From Serinibacter arcticus (GTDB taxonomy: Bacteria > Actinomycetota > Actinomycetes > Actinomycetales > Beutenbergiaceae), in assembly GCF_004786095.1 (NCBI RefSeq), contig NZ_RHPJ01000003.1, positions 248,001-312,000 on the forward strand: a stretch of 64,000 bases of DNA. Direction: 5' to 3'. Under the pieces are notes generated by a model. The model was not told the DNA's origin. It did not search any database and saw only the letters and a list, made by a program, of their open reading frames with translations. A program made the position numbers and the translations under genes. Below, piece by piece: positions 42,961-52,212 of the stretch (position 1 is the first letter of the stretch; each line of letters starts with the position of its first letter).

Positions 42961-44657
42961 TGGCCTCCCTCCCGATCGCAGCCACGCCCCCGTCCCGCCC
43001 CGTGGAGCGGACCCCCCGCCTCGGGGTGCTCTGGGTGCCGGACTGGCCCGTGGTCGCCGCGGCGGCCGAGGAGCAGCTCCCCGCCGACCTCCCCGTGGCG
43101 GTGCACGACGCGCGCGGGGTGGTGGCGGCCTCCGCACCGGCTCGCGCGCTCGGGGTGCGGCGCGGGATGCGCCGTCGCTCCGCCCAGGAGGTCTGCCCCG
43201 AGCTCCTCCTGGTCCCGGCCGACACCGGTCGGGACGTGCGCGCCTTCGAACCGCTCGTCCAGGCGTGCGAGCACCTCGTCGCGGATCTGGAGGTGGTCCG
43301 CCCCGGGATGGTGCTGTTCGCGGCCGGGGGTCCCGCGCGCTACAGCGGGGGTGAGGAGGCGCTCGCCGAGGCGCTGGTCGGCGTGGTGGCCGACGAGACG
43401 GGGGCGGAGTGCCAGATCGGGGTTGCCGAGGGGTACCTGACCGCGGTCCTGGCCGCCCGCGAGGGTGTCGTGGTGGACAGGGGTGGTGCGCGGGAGTTCC
43501 TCGCGGGCCGTGACGTGCGCACGCTGCTCCACGCCGCCACCACCCGGGAGGCGAGCGCGGCGTGGACCGACCTGGTCGAGCTGCTGCGCCGGCTCGGGCT
43601 GCACACGCTCGGGGACGTGGCCGCGCTGCGCGCCAGCGACATGGCCGCACGGTTCGGTGAGCTGGGATCGCAGGCGCACCGGCTCGCCTCGGGGTTCGAC
43701 GCCCGGCGTCCCGTCATCCACCGTCCCGACCCCGACATCACCACCAGCGCGACCCTCGACCCGCCGGCCGAGCGGATCGACACGGCGGCCTTCACCGCGC
43801 GTCGGCTCGCGGAGGAGATGCAGAACCGCCTCATGCGCCGAGGTGCGGTCTGCGCCAGGCTTCAGGTCTCGGCCAGGGCCACCACCGGCCGCGAGCTGGT
43901 CCGCACCTGGCGGATCGACGGCGCGCTGACGGCGAGCGAGCTCACCGACCGCGTGCGCTGGCAGCTCGAGGGCTGGCTCGGCGGTCGCAGCGGCCAGACC
44001 CCCAGCGCCCCGCTGGCCCGGATCGAGCTCGTGGCCAGGGAGGTCAGCCCGGCCGGCGCCGCGCAGGACGGGCTGTGGGGGCGGCGGGCGCGCGGCGAGG
44101 TGCAGGCCGGCCGCGCGGCGCTGCGCGTCCAGGGACTCATCGGGCCCGAGCGGGTGCTCGTCCCGGTGCCCGAGGGTGGCAGGTCGCCGCGGGACCGGGT
44201 CCGCACCGTCGTGTGGGGCGACGAGAGCACGGGGCTGCGCAGCACCGACGCACCGTGGCCGGGGCAGATCCCGCCGCCCTATCCGAGCCTCGTCCCGCTC
44301 GAGCCCCGTCCGGCCGCGGTGCTCGACCGCGCGGGGGAGCCGGTCGTCGTCGACGGTCGCGGACACCTGTCGGGCGAGCCCGCCGTGCTCCACGTTCCGT
44401 CGGGGCCGCCCTCCGGACCGTCCGGCACGGCCGCCTCGTCACCCGGGCGCTCCGGTGGCAGGAAACCGGCCACCCTCGGGTGGTTGCGCACCGGGGCCTA
44501 CCCGATCACCGCGTTCGCCGGCCCCTGGCCCGTCACCGAACGCTGGTGGGGTCAGCGGCGCCGGGGTGCCTGGGCGCAGGTGGGGACGGACCCCGGGGGT
44601 GTGGTGCTGCTGTGCTTCCGCGAGGGGACGTGGTGGGTGGAGGGCGTGCATGACTAG
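42960..44657 (+). CDS. imuB: ImuB, catalytically dead Y-family polymerase
   Basis: 565 aa. Y-family fold by LGVLWVPDWPVVAAA, VRRGMRRRSAQEVCPEL and VEVVRPGMVLFAAGGPARYSG, but the acidic residues that hold the catalytic metals in DinB (first-strand Asp and the Ser-x-Asp-Glu pair) are missing: the second site reads GGPARYSGGEE. ImuB recruits DnaE2 to the beta clamp rather than synthesising DNA. C-terminal half has a flexible Pro/Ser linker (about 455-490). Overlaps dnaE2 by 8 bases. Confidence 0.87.
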   Translation: MASLPIAATPPSRPVERTPRLGVLWVPDWPVVAAAAEEQLPADLPVAVHDARGVVAASAPARALGVRRGMRRRSAQEVCPELLLVPADTGRDVRAFEPLVQACEHLVADLEVVRPGMVLFAAGGPARYSGGEEALAEALVGVVADETGAECQIGVAEGYLTAVLAAREGVVVDRGGAREFLAGRDVRTLLHAATTREASAAWTDLVELLRRLGLHTLGDVAALRASDMAARFGELGSQAHRLASGFDARRPVIHRPDPDITTSATLDPPAERIDTAAFTARRLAEEMQNRLMRRGAVCARLQVSARATTGRELVRTWRIDGALTASELTDRVRWQLEGWLGGRSGQTPSAPLARIELVAREVSPAGAAQDGLWGRRARGEVQAGRAALRVQGLIGPERVLVPVPEGGRSPRDRVRTVVWGDESTGLRSTDAPWPGQIPPPYPSLVPLEPRPAAVLDRAGEPVVVDGRGHLSGEPAVLHVPSGPPSGPSGTAASSPGRSGGRKPATLGWLRTGAYPITAFAGPWPVTERWWGQRRRGAWAQVGTDPGGVVLLCFREGTWWVEGVHD

Positions 44658-47600
44658 CGCGACCGCGCCCCTGCGGACCACGACCACCGCGCGCCGGGGG
44701 CACGTGCCGTACGCCGAGCTCCACACCCACTCCGCGTTCAGCTTCCTCGACGGCGCCAACCAGCCGGAGGAGCTCGTCGCCGAGGCGGTCCGGCTCGGGC
44801 TCGAGGGCCTGGCGATCACGGACCACGACGGGCTGCACGGCGTCGTCCGGTTCTCCCAGGCCGCCCGCGCGGTCGGGCTGCCGACCGTCATCGGTGCGGA
44901 GCTCGGCCTGAACGCGACGACGGCGACCACCGGCGTCCCCGACCCGCAGTCCACCCACCTGCTCGTGCTCGCCCGCGATCCCGAGGGCTACGCCCGGCTC
45001 TCCCGCGCCATCGCCACCGCGCACCTCGTGACGGGCAGGAAGGGGCAGCGCGACTACGGCCGCGCCGTCGGACTCGACCCGCTGGAGGTTCTCGCCGAGC
45101 AGTCCGGCGGACCCGGTGCGAGCCACTGGCTCGTGCTGACCGGCTGCCGCAAGGGACCGCTGCGGCGCGTGCTGGATCCCGACGGATCCGGGCGGCGGTG
45201 GGACGTCCCCGCTGCCCGCCGCGAGCTCGACCGTCTCGTGGCGCTCTTCGGGCGGGACAACGTCGCCGTCGAGCTCACCGACCACGCCCGCCCGACCGAC
45301 GGCGAGCGCAACGCCGTGCTCGTGGACCTCGCCCACGGCGCGGGCGTCACCGCCGTGGTGACGGGCGGCGTCCACGCCGCCCGTCCGCGGGACGCGCCGC
45401 TGGCCGACGTTCTCGCCGCCGTTCGCGCACGCTCCAGCCTGGAGGACATCGACGGCTGGCTCCCGCCCCACCCCGCCCATCTGCGCAGCGGGGCGGAGAT
45501 GCTCGCGCGCCACGCCGCCCACCCGCAGGCCGTCGCCGCCGCGGCCCGGCTGTCGGCCGAGTGCGCGTTCGACCTCACGCTCGTCGCACCCAACCTCCCG
45601 CCGTACCCCGTCCCGGAGGGGCACACGGAGGCCACCTGGTTGCGCGAGCTGACCCTGCGCGGGGCCCGCGAGAAGTACGGCACGAGGGAGGCGCCGCGCC
45701 ATCCGGACGCCTGGGCGACCATCGACAAGGAGCTCGACCTCATCACGCGGCTCGACTTCCCGGGCTACTTCCTCATCGTCGGGGAGATCGTCGACTTCTG
45801 CCGACGCGAGGGGATCCTGTGCCAGGGCCGGGGGAGCGCGGCCAACTCCGCGGTCTGCTACTCGCTCGGGATCACCGCCGTCGACGCCGTCCAGCACAAG
45901 CTGCTGTTCGAGCGGTTCCTCTCCGACGGTCGAACAGGGCCGCCGGACATCGATCTCGACATCGAGTCGGGCCGTCGGGAGGAGGCCATCCAGTTCGTCT
46001 ACGACCGCTACGGCCGCGAGTTCGCGGCGCAGGTCGCCAACGTCATCTCCTACCGGGCGCGCTCGGCCGTGCGCGACTCCGCCCGCGCGTTCGGCTACGA
46101 CGTCGGGCAGCAGGACGCCTGGTCCAAGGGGATCGAGCGCTGGGGGAACCTGCGCGGCCGGGGGCCCGCGCAGCCGTGGTGGCACGGTGACCCCGCGGTG
46201 ACCGGGCGGCCGGTGCCCGAGGCGGCTGCCGTGCCTGCCCCGCGGGAGAAGGGCGTCGACTCCCACGACCCCCTGCCCCCGATCAACGGTCCCGCCACGG
46301 CGCAGGACCTCGCCGAGATCCCCGACCACGTCCTGGACATGGCCGATCAGATGCTGCGGCTGCCCCGTCACCTCGGGATCCACTCCGGAGGCATGGTGAT
46401 GTGCGACCGTCCGGTGATCGAGGTCTGCCCGGTGGAGTGGGCCACGATGCCGGGGCGGACGGTGCTGCAGTGGGACAAGGACGACTGCGCCGACGCCGGC
46501 CTGGTGAAGTTCGACCTGCTCGGCCTCGGCATGCTCACCGCGCTGCGGCTCGCGTTCGAGCACGTCGCCGAGGTCGAGGGCACCCAGCTGGCGCTGCACT
46601 CGCTGCCGCAGGAGGACCCCGCCGTCTTCGAGCTGCTCCAGAAGGCCGACACCGTGGGGGTGTTCCAGGTCGAGTCCCGGGCACAGATCGCCACCCTGCC
46701 GCGGCTCAAACCCGTCACCTTCTACGACATCGTCATCGAGGTCGCACTCATCCGTCCCGGACCCATCCAGGGCAACTCGGTCCACCCGTTCATCCGGCGC
46801 AAGAACGGTCGCGAACCCGTCGTCTACCTGCACGAGAAGCTGCGTCCCGCGCTCGAGAAGACCCTCGGGGTGCCGCTGTTCCAGGAGCAGCTGATGCAGA
46901 TCGCGATCGACGTCGCCGCCTTCACCGCGGCCGAGGCCGACCAGCTGCGTCGCGCGATGGGGTCCAAGCGGTCGCAGGCCAGGATGGAGGCGCTGCGGGG
47001 GCGGCTGCTCGAGGGGATGGAGAGGAACGGCATCGGCCCGGACGTGGCCCTGCAGATCTACGACAAGCTGCGCGCGTTCGCCGACTTCGGCTTCCCCGAG
47101 TCGCACGCGTTCTCCTTCGCCTACCTCGTCTACGCCTCCACCTGGCTCAAGGCCCACCACCCCGAGGCGTTCTACGCGGGCCTGCTCGGCGCCCAGCCGA
47201 TGGGGTTCTACTCACCCAGCTCGCTCGTGGCGGACGCGCGTCGCCACGGGATGCTCGTGCGCCGCGCCTGCGTGGCCACCTCCCGCGTGCACGCCCACGT
47301 CGAGCGCACGGACGGCGTCGTCCCCACCACACCGTCCCCGGATTCGGAACCGGCCGACGGTTCGAGCCCCGTCGACGGCCCGCCGTCGGGCGTGCGCGGC
47401 CTGCGGCCCCGCCCGACCTTCGCCCGCGAGACCTGGCTGGAGGACCGCACCCGCCTGGAGGGCACCGATCCCGGCACGGCCACCTGGGACACGGAGGACG
47501 ACGACGCCACCGCGTCCGCGGAGGCTCCGGCACGTCGCGCGTACGCGATGCGCCTCGGGCTCGCCCCCGTCCGCGGGATCGGGGAGCGCACGGCGGAGCG

Positions 47601-48276
47601 GATCGTCGCCGCCCGGACCGAGCGGGCCTTCACCGACGCCGCCGACCTCGCGCGCCGCGCGCGTCTGACACCGGCCCAGGTCGAGGCACTGGCCACGGCA
47701 GGCGCGCTGCAGGTCTTCGGCGGCAGCCGCCGCCAGGCGCTGTGGGCGGCCGGGGCGCTGGCGGGGGAGGCCGGCAAGGCCCACACCACGTCGGGCGGGA
47801 CCTGGGTGCAGGAGGTGCTCGTCGGCACGACCGTCGGCACGCAGGCACCGGCCCTGCCGGAGATGGGCGCCGTCGAGATCGCGGTGGCCGACGTCTGGGC
47901 CAGCGGCGTCTCGCCCGAGCACCACCCCACCCACTTCGTCCGGCCCCGGCTGCGGTCGCAGGGGGTGCGCCCGGTGAGCTCGCTCGTGGCCGTCGAGGAC
48001 GGCGTCCGGGTGGAGGTGGGCGGCGTCGTCACGCACCGGCAGCGCCCGGGCACCGCTCAGGGCGTGACGTTCCTGGCGCTCGAGGACGAGACGGGCATGC
48101 TCAACGTCGTCTGCTCGGCGGGGCTGTGGGCGCGACACCGACGCACCGCCGTCCGCAGCCGCGCCCTCGTGGTGCGCGGCACGGTCGAGCGGACCGACGG
48201 CGTCGTGAACCTGCTCGCGGACGGGATGCGACCGCTCAGCCTGGCCGTCGCTACGAGCTCGCGCGACTTCCAGTAG
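44650..48276 (+). CDS. dnaE2: Error-prone DNA polymerase DnaE2
   Basis: 1208 aa. PHP domain opens YAELHTHSAFSFLDGANQPE and ITDHDGLHG; catalytic Asp433 and Asp435 in PDIDLDIE; LCQGRGSAANS and MGSKRSQARME in the palm and finger; C-terminal OB fold. A 60-residue insertion (about 495-555) is rich in Pro, Gly and Trp. It makes translesion synthesis and induced mutations in SOS conditions, as last gene of the imu operon. The 3' 26 bases overlap the convergent AI-2E gene. Confidence 0.93.
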   Translation: MTSATAPLRTTTTARRGHVPYAELHTHSAFSFLDGANQPEELVAEAVRLGLEGLAITDHDGLHGVVRFSQAARAVGLPTVIGAELGLNATTATTGVPDPQSTHLLVLARDPEGYARLSRAIATAHLVTGRKGQRDYGRAVGLDPLEVLAEQSGGPGASHWLVLTGCRKGPLRRVLDPDGSGRRWDVPAARRELDRLVALFGRDNVAVELTDHARPTDGERNAVLVDLAHGAGVTAVVTGGVHAARPRDAPLADVLAAVRARSSLEDIDGWLPPHPAHLRSGAEMLARHAAHPQAVAAAARLSAECAFDLTLVAPNLPPYPVPEGHTEATWLRELTLRGAREKYGTREAPRHPDAWATIDKELDLITRLDFPGYFLIVGEIVDFCRREGILCQGRGSAANSAVCYSLGITAVDAVQHKLLFERFLSDGRTGPPDIDLDIESGRREEAIQFVYDRYGREFAAQVANVISYRARSAVRDSARAFGYDVGQQDAWSKGIERWGNLRGRGPAQPWWHGDPAVTGRPVPEAAAVPAPREKGVDSHDPLPPINGPATAQDLAEIPDHVLDMADQMLRLPRHLGIHSGGMVMCDRPVIEVCPVEWATMPGRTVLQWDKDDCADAGLVKFDLLGLGMLTALRLAFEHVAEVEGTQLALHSLPQEDPAVFELLQKADTVGVFQVESRAQIATLPRLKPVTFYDIVIEVALIRPGPIQGNSVHPFIRRKNGREPVVYLHEKLRPALEKTLGVPLFQEQLMQIAIDVAAFTAAEADQLRRAMGSKRSQARMEALRGRLLEGMERNGIGPDVALQIYDKLRAFADFGFPESHAFSFAYLVYASTWLKAHHPEAFYAGLLGAQPMGFYSPSSLVADARRHGMLVRRACVATSRVHAHVERTDGVVPTTPSPDSEPADGSSPVDGPPSGVRGLRPRPTFARETWLEDRTRLEGTDPGTATWDTEDDDATASAEAPARRAYAMRLGLAPVRGIGERTAERIVAARTERAFTDAADLARRARLTPAQVEALATAGALQVFGGSRRQALWAAGALAGEAGKAHTTSGGTWVQEVLVGTTVGTQAPALPEMGAVEIAVADVWASGVSPEHHPTHFVRPRLRSQGVRPVSSLVAVEDGVRVEVGGVVTHRQRPGTAQGVTFLALEDETGMLNVVCSAGLWARHRRTAVRSRALVVRGTVERTDGVVNLLADGMRPLSLAVATSSRDFQ

Positions 48277-49615
48277 CCCGGCCCGCGGACGACGTGTCCG
48301 CGGCCCGCTCGTCGTCCGCGTGCTCGTCGTCGGAGGCCCCGTCCTCGTCCGACCGCTCCTTCAGCACCAGGTCCTTCGTCACGATCTCCTTGACCGAGGC
48401 GAGCTCGCCGGTCAGCGGATCGTCCTTGCGTCGCAGCCGGTTGTAGACCGTCCACGTCACGGCGATCAGCGGGATGGCGATGATCGCTCCGAGCAGGCCC
48501 CCGAGGAACGTGCCCGCCGTCACGCCGAGGGCCACGACCACCGGGTGGAGCGAGACCTGCCTGCCCATGATGAGCGGCTGCAACAGGTGCCCCTCGACCT
48601 GGCCGATGAGCGCGATGCCGAGGGTCACGATGATCGCCTGCACCGGCCCGTTGGCCGCCAGCGCCACCACGGCCGCCACGATCATCGCGGCCGGAGCACC
48701 GATGAGCGGGATGAACGCACCGATGAGCACGAGGACCGCGAGCGGCGCCGCGAGCGGCACCCCCACGATCGTCAGCAGCACGTAGGCCAGCACCCCGTCG
48801 ATGACGGCGATGATGACCGTGCCGCGCGCGTAGCCGGCGAAGGTGTACCAGCCGGCCCCGGCGGCCTCGTGCATCTTCAGGCGCGAGCGAGCGGGCAGCT
48901 GGTTGAGGAACCAGACCCACATCGGCCGCCCGACGGCGAGGAAGAACACGGTCGTGAACACGCCGAGCGCGAGGATCGTGAAGACCTCGAACACGCTGCC
49001 CGCGTTGTCGAAGACCGTCCCGGCGATGTCGCCGCTGTGCTGCAGCAGCCACTGCTGACCGTCCGCGATCCAGCCGTTGATGTCGTCGTTCGTGATCGTG
49101 AACGGCAGCGGCCCGTTCTCGAGGAAGTCGAGGATCTGGCTGATGCCGCTGTTGAAGTCCCGCGCCAGGGTCGGCGCCTGGAGCGTCACCGAGTAGACGA
49201 CGTAGGTGAGCATGCCGACGAAGGTGGCCGCGGACAGGAGCATCGCGACCGCCGTCGCCAGCCCCCGTGGCATGACCTTCGCCAGGACCGACACGAAGGG
49301 CTCGAGCACCGAGGTGACCACGAGCGCGAGGAAGACCGCGATGAAGACGACCTGGACCTGGAGCAGCGCGAACACGACGATCGCGATCGCCGCGACGATC
49401 ACCAGCATCCGCCACGAGTAGCCGCCGGCGCGGCGCAGCCACGACGGCGTGCCGTCACCCGTGCTGCGCACGGTCGAGGAGGAGTCGAGCGTCAGCGATC
49501 CGGCCCCCGAGCTGCCGGTCGAGGCAGCGGAGCCGCGCGGCCCGGCGTCGCGGCCCCGCGGTGCGGTCGAGCGGTGGGGCACCCGTGTGGTGGGACGGTG
49601 CGGCTGCTTGCTCAT
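48251..49615 (-). CDS. AI-2E family transporter
   Basis: 454 aa, a 68-residue polar N-terminal extension then about eight membrane helices of the UPF0118/AI-2E type: VFIAVFLALVVTSVLEPFV, IVGVPLAAPLAVLVLIGAFIPLIGAP and GQVEGHLLQPLIMGRQVSLHP, GGLLGAIIAIPL. Family members export autoinducer-2 or act as Na+/H+ antiporters, so substrate is open. RBS AAGGAAAGGG. Convergent overlap with dnaE2. Confidence 0.85.
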   Translation of the reverse strand: MSKQPHRPTTRVPHRSTAPRGRDAGPRGSAASTGSSGAGSLTLDSSSTVRSTGDGTPSWLRRAGGYSWRMLVIVAAIAIVVFALLQVQVVFIAVFLALVVTSVLEPFVSVLAKVMPRGLATAVAMLLSAATFVGMLTYVVYSVTLQAPTLARDFNSGISQILDFLENGPLPFTITNDDINGWIADGQQWLLQHSGDIAGTVFDNAGSVFEVFTILALGVFTTVFFLAVGRPMWVWFLNQLPARSRLKMHEAAGAGWYTFAGYARGTVIIAVIDGVLAYVLLTIVGVPLAAPLAVLVLIGAFIPLIGAPAAMIVAAVVALAANGPVQAIIVTLGIALIGQVEGHLLQPLIMGRQVSLHPVVVALGVTAGTFLGGLLGAIIAIPLIAVTWTVYNRLRRKDDPLTGELASVKEIVTKDLVLKERSDEDGASDDEHADDERAADTSSAGRATGSRASS

Positions 49616-49676
49616 GACGAGCGCCCTTTCCTTGCCGTGCTGCTGAAATTCGGACCTCGGCGATGCTTCGCGGTGA

Positions 49677-50183
49677 TCACACGCCGCCGTCGTACCCCTG
49701 CTGCCGCCACAGGTCGTACAGCGCCACGGTCGCGGCGTTGGCGAGGTTGAGCGAGCGCAGCCCGGGGCGCATGGGGATCCGGACGCGCGAGGTGATGCGC
49801 GGATCCTCCAGCACGTGCGGCGGCAGCCCGGTCGGCTCCGGGCCGAAGAGCAGCACGTCGCCGACCTCGAAGGTGACCTCGGGGAGCGTGACGTCGGTCG
49901 CGGCGGTGAAGGCGAACACCCGCGTCGTCCCGGCGGCGGTCAGCGCGGCGTCGAGGTCGGGCTGCACGGTGACGTGGGCCAGGTCGTGGTAGTCCAGACC
50001 CGCACGCCGCAGCTTCGCCTCGGACATGTCGAACCCGAGCGGCTCGACCAGGTGCAGGTGCGCCCCCGTCAGCGCCGCCAGGCGGATCGCGGCCCCGGAG
50101 TTGCCGGGGATGCACGGCTCGAAGAACACCAGGTGGGCGAGCGGCGAGTCGCGCGGGGTCGGCGCGGCGTGGGGCGTGGACAT
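49677..50183 (-). CDS. trmL: tRNA (cytidine/uridine-2'-O-)-methyltransferase TrmL
   Basis: 168 aa, a minimal SPOUT enzyme without RNA-binding extension. PCIPGNSGAAIRLAALTGAHLHLVEPLGF (motif 1 with Asn), VLLFGPEPTGLP (motif 2), IPMRPGLRSLNLANAATVALYDLWRQ (motif 3 and knot). It modifies the wobble base of tRNA-Leu. TACGAT seven bases before the ATG indicates leaderless. Confidence 0.88.
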   Translation of the reverse strand: MSTPHAAPTPRDSPLAHLVFFEPCIPGNSGAAIRLAALTGAHLHLVEPLGFDMSEAKLRRAGLDYHDLAHVTVQPDLDAALTAAGTTRVFAFTAATDVTLPEVTFEVGDVLLFGPEPTGLPPHVLEDPRITSRVRIPMRPGLRSLNLANAATVALYDLWRQQGYDGGV

Positions 50184-50244
50184 CCTGGCGATCGTACGCG
50201 TCGGGCGGTCGGTGACCCAGGGTCGCAGCGCCGTGACCGCCGAC

Positions 50245-51435
50245 CTAGCGCTGCGGCCACCGCCACGGGGGCCGCTCGAGCGTCCCGAGCCCGGCCACGA
50301 CCGTCTCGCCGTCCTCCTTCTCCAGGTGCACGTGCTCCGCCCCCGCGTCGGTCAGCGCCGAGGCGAGCGCGTCGGAGTGCGTCACCAGCACGATCTGGCT
50401 GTCCCGGGAGGCGTCCACCACGAGTCGCGCGAGCGGCGGGAGGAGCCGCGGGTGCAGGCTCGTCTCCGGCTCGTTCAGGACGAGCAGCCCCGGCGGACGC
50501 GGCGAGAGCAGCGCCGCGGCCATCAGCAGGAACCGCAGCGTGCCGTCGGACATCTCGTTCGCGCGGACCGGCCGCAGCAGTCCGGGCTGGTGCAGCACCA
50601 CCTCCAGGCCGTCGGTGCCCTGCGAACCCCCGGGTCCGCTCAGCTGCACGTCGTGCACGCCGAGGCGCGAGCCCTCGAGCGCGTCCTCGACGGCGTCGGC
50701 GAGCAGGGCGCGGTGACCGATCTCGTCGATCGTCGCGAGCGTGGCGGCGAGGCTCGCGCCGTCGGGGGACAGCACGGGGGAGCGCGTGGCCAGGTGCGTC
50801 GCGCGCGCCGGGGCCCCGGCGTCCGTGCGCAGCTGGTCGTAGAAGCGCCAACCGTCGAGCATGGCGCGCACCGCCATCACCTCGGGCGAGAGCCGAGGAT
50901 CGGCAAGCTCGGTCAGGACGGAGCGCATCGGTCCGACCCCGCCGGGCAGCCGGTCCCAACCGGCGTCGGTGCGCTGCCGCACGAACGCGCCGGTGCGCTC
51001 CACGAGCACGCTGGCGGGCCGGGCGACCGGTCCGGCAAAGACGATCTCGGCCTTGATCGAGGGGTCGTGCGGGAACCGTCCCGCCTCGGACGGTGTCGGC
51101 AGCCCCAGGTCGACGGCGTACCCGAACTCCTCGGAGGCGACGCCGAGCAGGAGCCGCACCGGTCCGCGCCGCACCGTGCCCTGGACGCGCCCGGCACCGC
51201 GGCTCACCGCACCCCCGGGACTCTCCGGTCCCGCCCACCGCAGCGCGTCGATGCCGCCCGAGCGCGCGACGTCGGCGATCAGCTCACCCCGCGACGCCGA
51301 CGCCAGGAGGCGCAGCGCGCGGTAGAGGCTCGACTTGCCGGCACCGTTCGGCCCGGTCACCACCGTCGTGCGCCCGAGCGGGACCGTGAGGTCGCGCAGC
51401 GACCGGTAGCCGCCGACGGCGAGGGTGGTGATCAC
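50245..51435 (-). CDS. Stand-alone AAA family ATPase
   Basis: 396 aa. Walker A GPNGAGKSS near residues 28-36 with GYRSLRDLTVPLG just before it, a long central domain, SDGTLRFLLMAAALL signature, Walker B LLVLNEPETSLHP with H-loop VLVTHSDAL. Similar ATPases of the AAA_21/RecF-like group occur either in defence islands or as housekeeping orphans; no nuclease or toxin is coded next to it here. GTG start with AAGGA upstream. Confidence 0.82.
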   Translation of the reverse strand: MITTLAVGGYRSLRDLTVPLGRTTVVTGPNGAGKSSLYRALRLLASASRGELIADVARSGGIDALRWAGPESPGGAVSRGAGRVQGTVRRGPVRLLLGVASEEFGYAVDLGLPTPSEAGRFPHDPSIKAEIVFAGPVARPASVLVERTGAFVRQRTDAGWDRLPGGVGPMRSVLTELADPRLSPEVMAVRAMLDGWRFYDQLRTDAGAPARATHLATRSPVLSPDGASLAATLATIDEIGHRALLADAVEDALEGSRLGVHDVQLSGPGGSQGTDGLEVVLHQPGLLRPVRANEMSDGTLRFLLMAAALLSPRPPGLLVLNEPETSLHPRLLPPLARLVVDASRDSQIVLVTHSDALASALTDAGAEHVHLEKEDGETVVAGLGTLERPPWRWPQR

Positions 51436-51491
51436 GTCAGCGTCCTTCTGGCGGGTGGCGGGTGGCGGGCGTCGAGTGGTGGGCAGCGGGG

Positions 51492-52127
51492 TCAGGAGAA
51501 GAGATAGACGCCGTACTTCAGGATGATGCCCGCGACCATGGCCGCGAGGATCACGGCGGGGATGAAGAGATCGACGTCGAGGCGGATCAGCTTCAGCGCC
51601 ACCGCCTGCGCGCGCTCGGGCAGGTAGAGGTTGTCCTCGATGACGTTGATGTGGAGCATCGTGAAGAACGTGACGGTCGTGAAGACCGTGATGGTCAGGC
51701 ACCAGGGGCACAGCGCGCCGATCACGAACATCGACTGGAAGAACAGCCAGTAGGCGAAGACGAGGCCGAGCAGGTAGCCGACGTTGGCGGCGAACATGAA
51801 CCAGCGCGGGAACCGCACACCGGCGAGTCCGGCCACTGCGATCGTCAGGACCACGGGTTCGGTCGCCAGACCGATGAAGGCGTTCGGGAACCCGAGGATG
51901 TTGGCCTGCGGCGAGATGCCGACGGCGCCGCACGAGATCGCGGCGTTGATGTCGCACCCGAGGTTCGCGTCGGCGTCGGCCGCGAGCAGGATCGCGTCGA
52001 TCGAGAGCACGGCCGAGGCGATCAGGCAGATGATCGCCGAGATCCCCATGGTGGCGAACAGGAACCTGCGCGAGTGGCGTCGACCGGGCGGATGCGTGGT
52101 CGTGGCGGGCTCGGCGGTCGTGGTCAC
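51492..52127 (-). CDS. Vitamin K epoxide reductase (VKOR) family protein
   Basis: 211 aa, four to five helices. Redox Cys58 and Cys66 in LGCDINAAISCGAVG and the active pair Cys140-x2-Cys143 (CPWC) identify VKOR. It reoxidises DsbA-like proteins using menaquinone, replacing DsbB in actinobacteria. The upstream sequence CATCCTTGGGGC before the GTG is almost the same as that of the next gene, suggesting the same promoter type. Confidence 0.88.
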   Translation of the reverse strand: MTTTAEPATTTHPPGRRHSRRFLFATMGISAIICLIASAVLSIDAILLAADADANLGCDINAAISCGAVGISPQANILGFPNAFIGLATEPVVLTIAVAGLAGVRFPRWFMFAANVGYLLGLVFAYWLFFQSMFVIGALCPWCLTITVFTTVTFFTMLHINVIEDNLYLPERAQAVALKLIRLDVDLFIPAVILAAMVAGIILKYGVYLFS

Positions 52128-52212
52128 GCCCCAAGGATGCCGCATCCGGGCCGTCCGGGTACCGGAAACCGTGGCCCCGTCCCGCTCGAGGTTCGCGGGA
52201 GGTGGCGGCGGG

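Noticed and set aside
50245-51435. AAA ATPase as part of an anti-phage defence system
   Set aside because: No nuclease, reverse transcriptase, toxin or other defence partner next to it and no sign of a genomic island.
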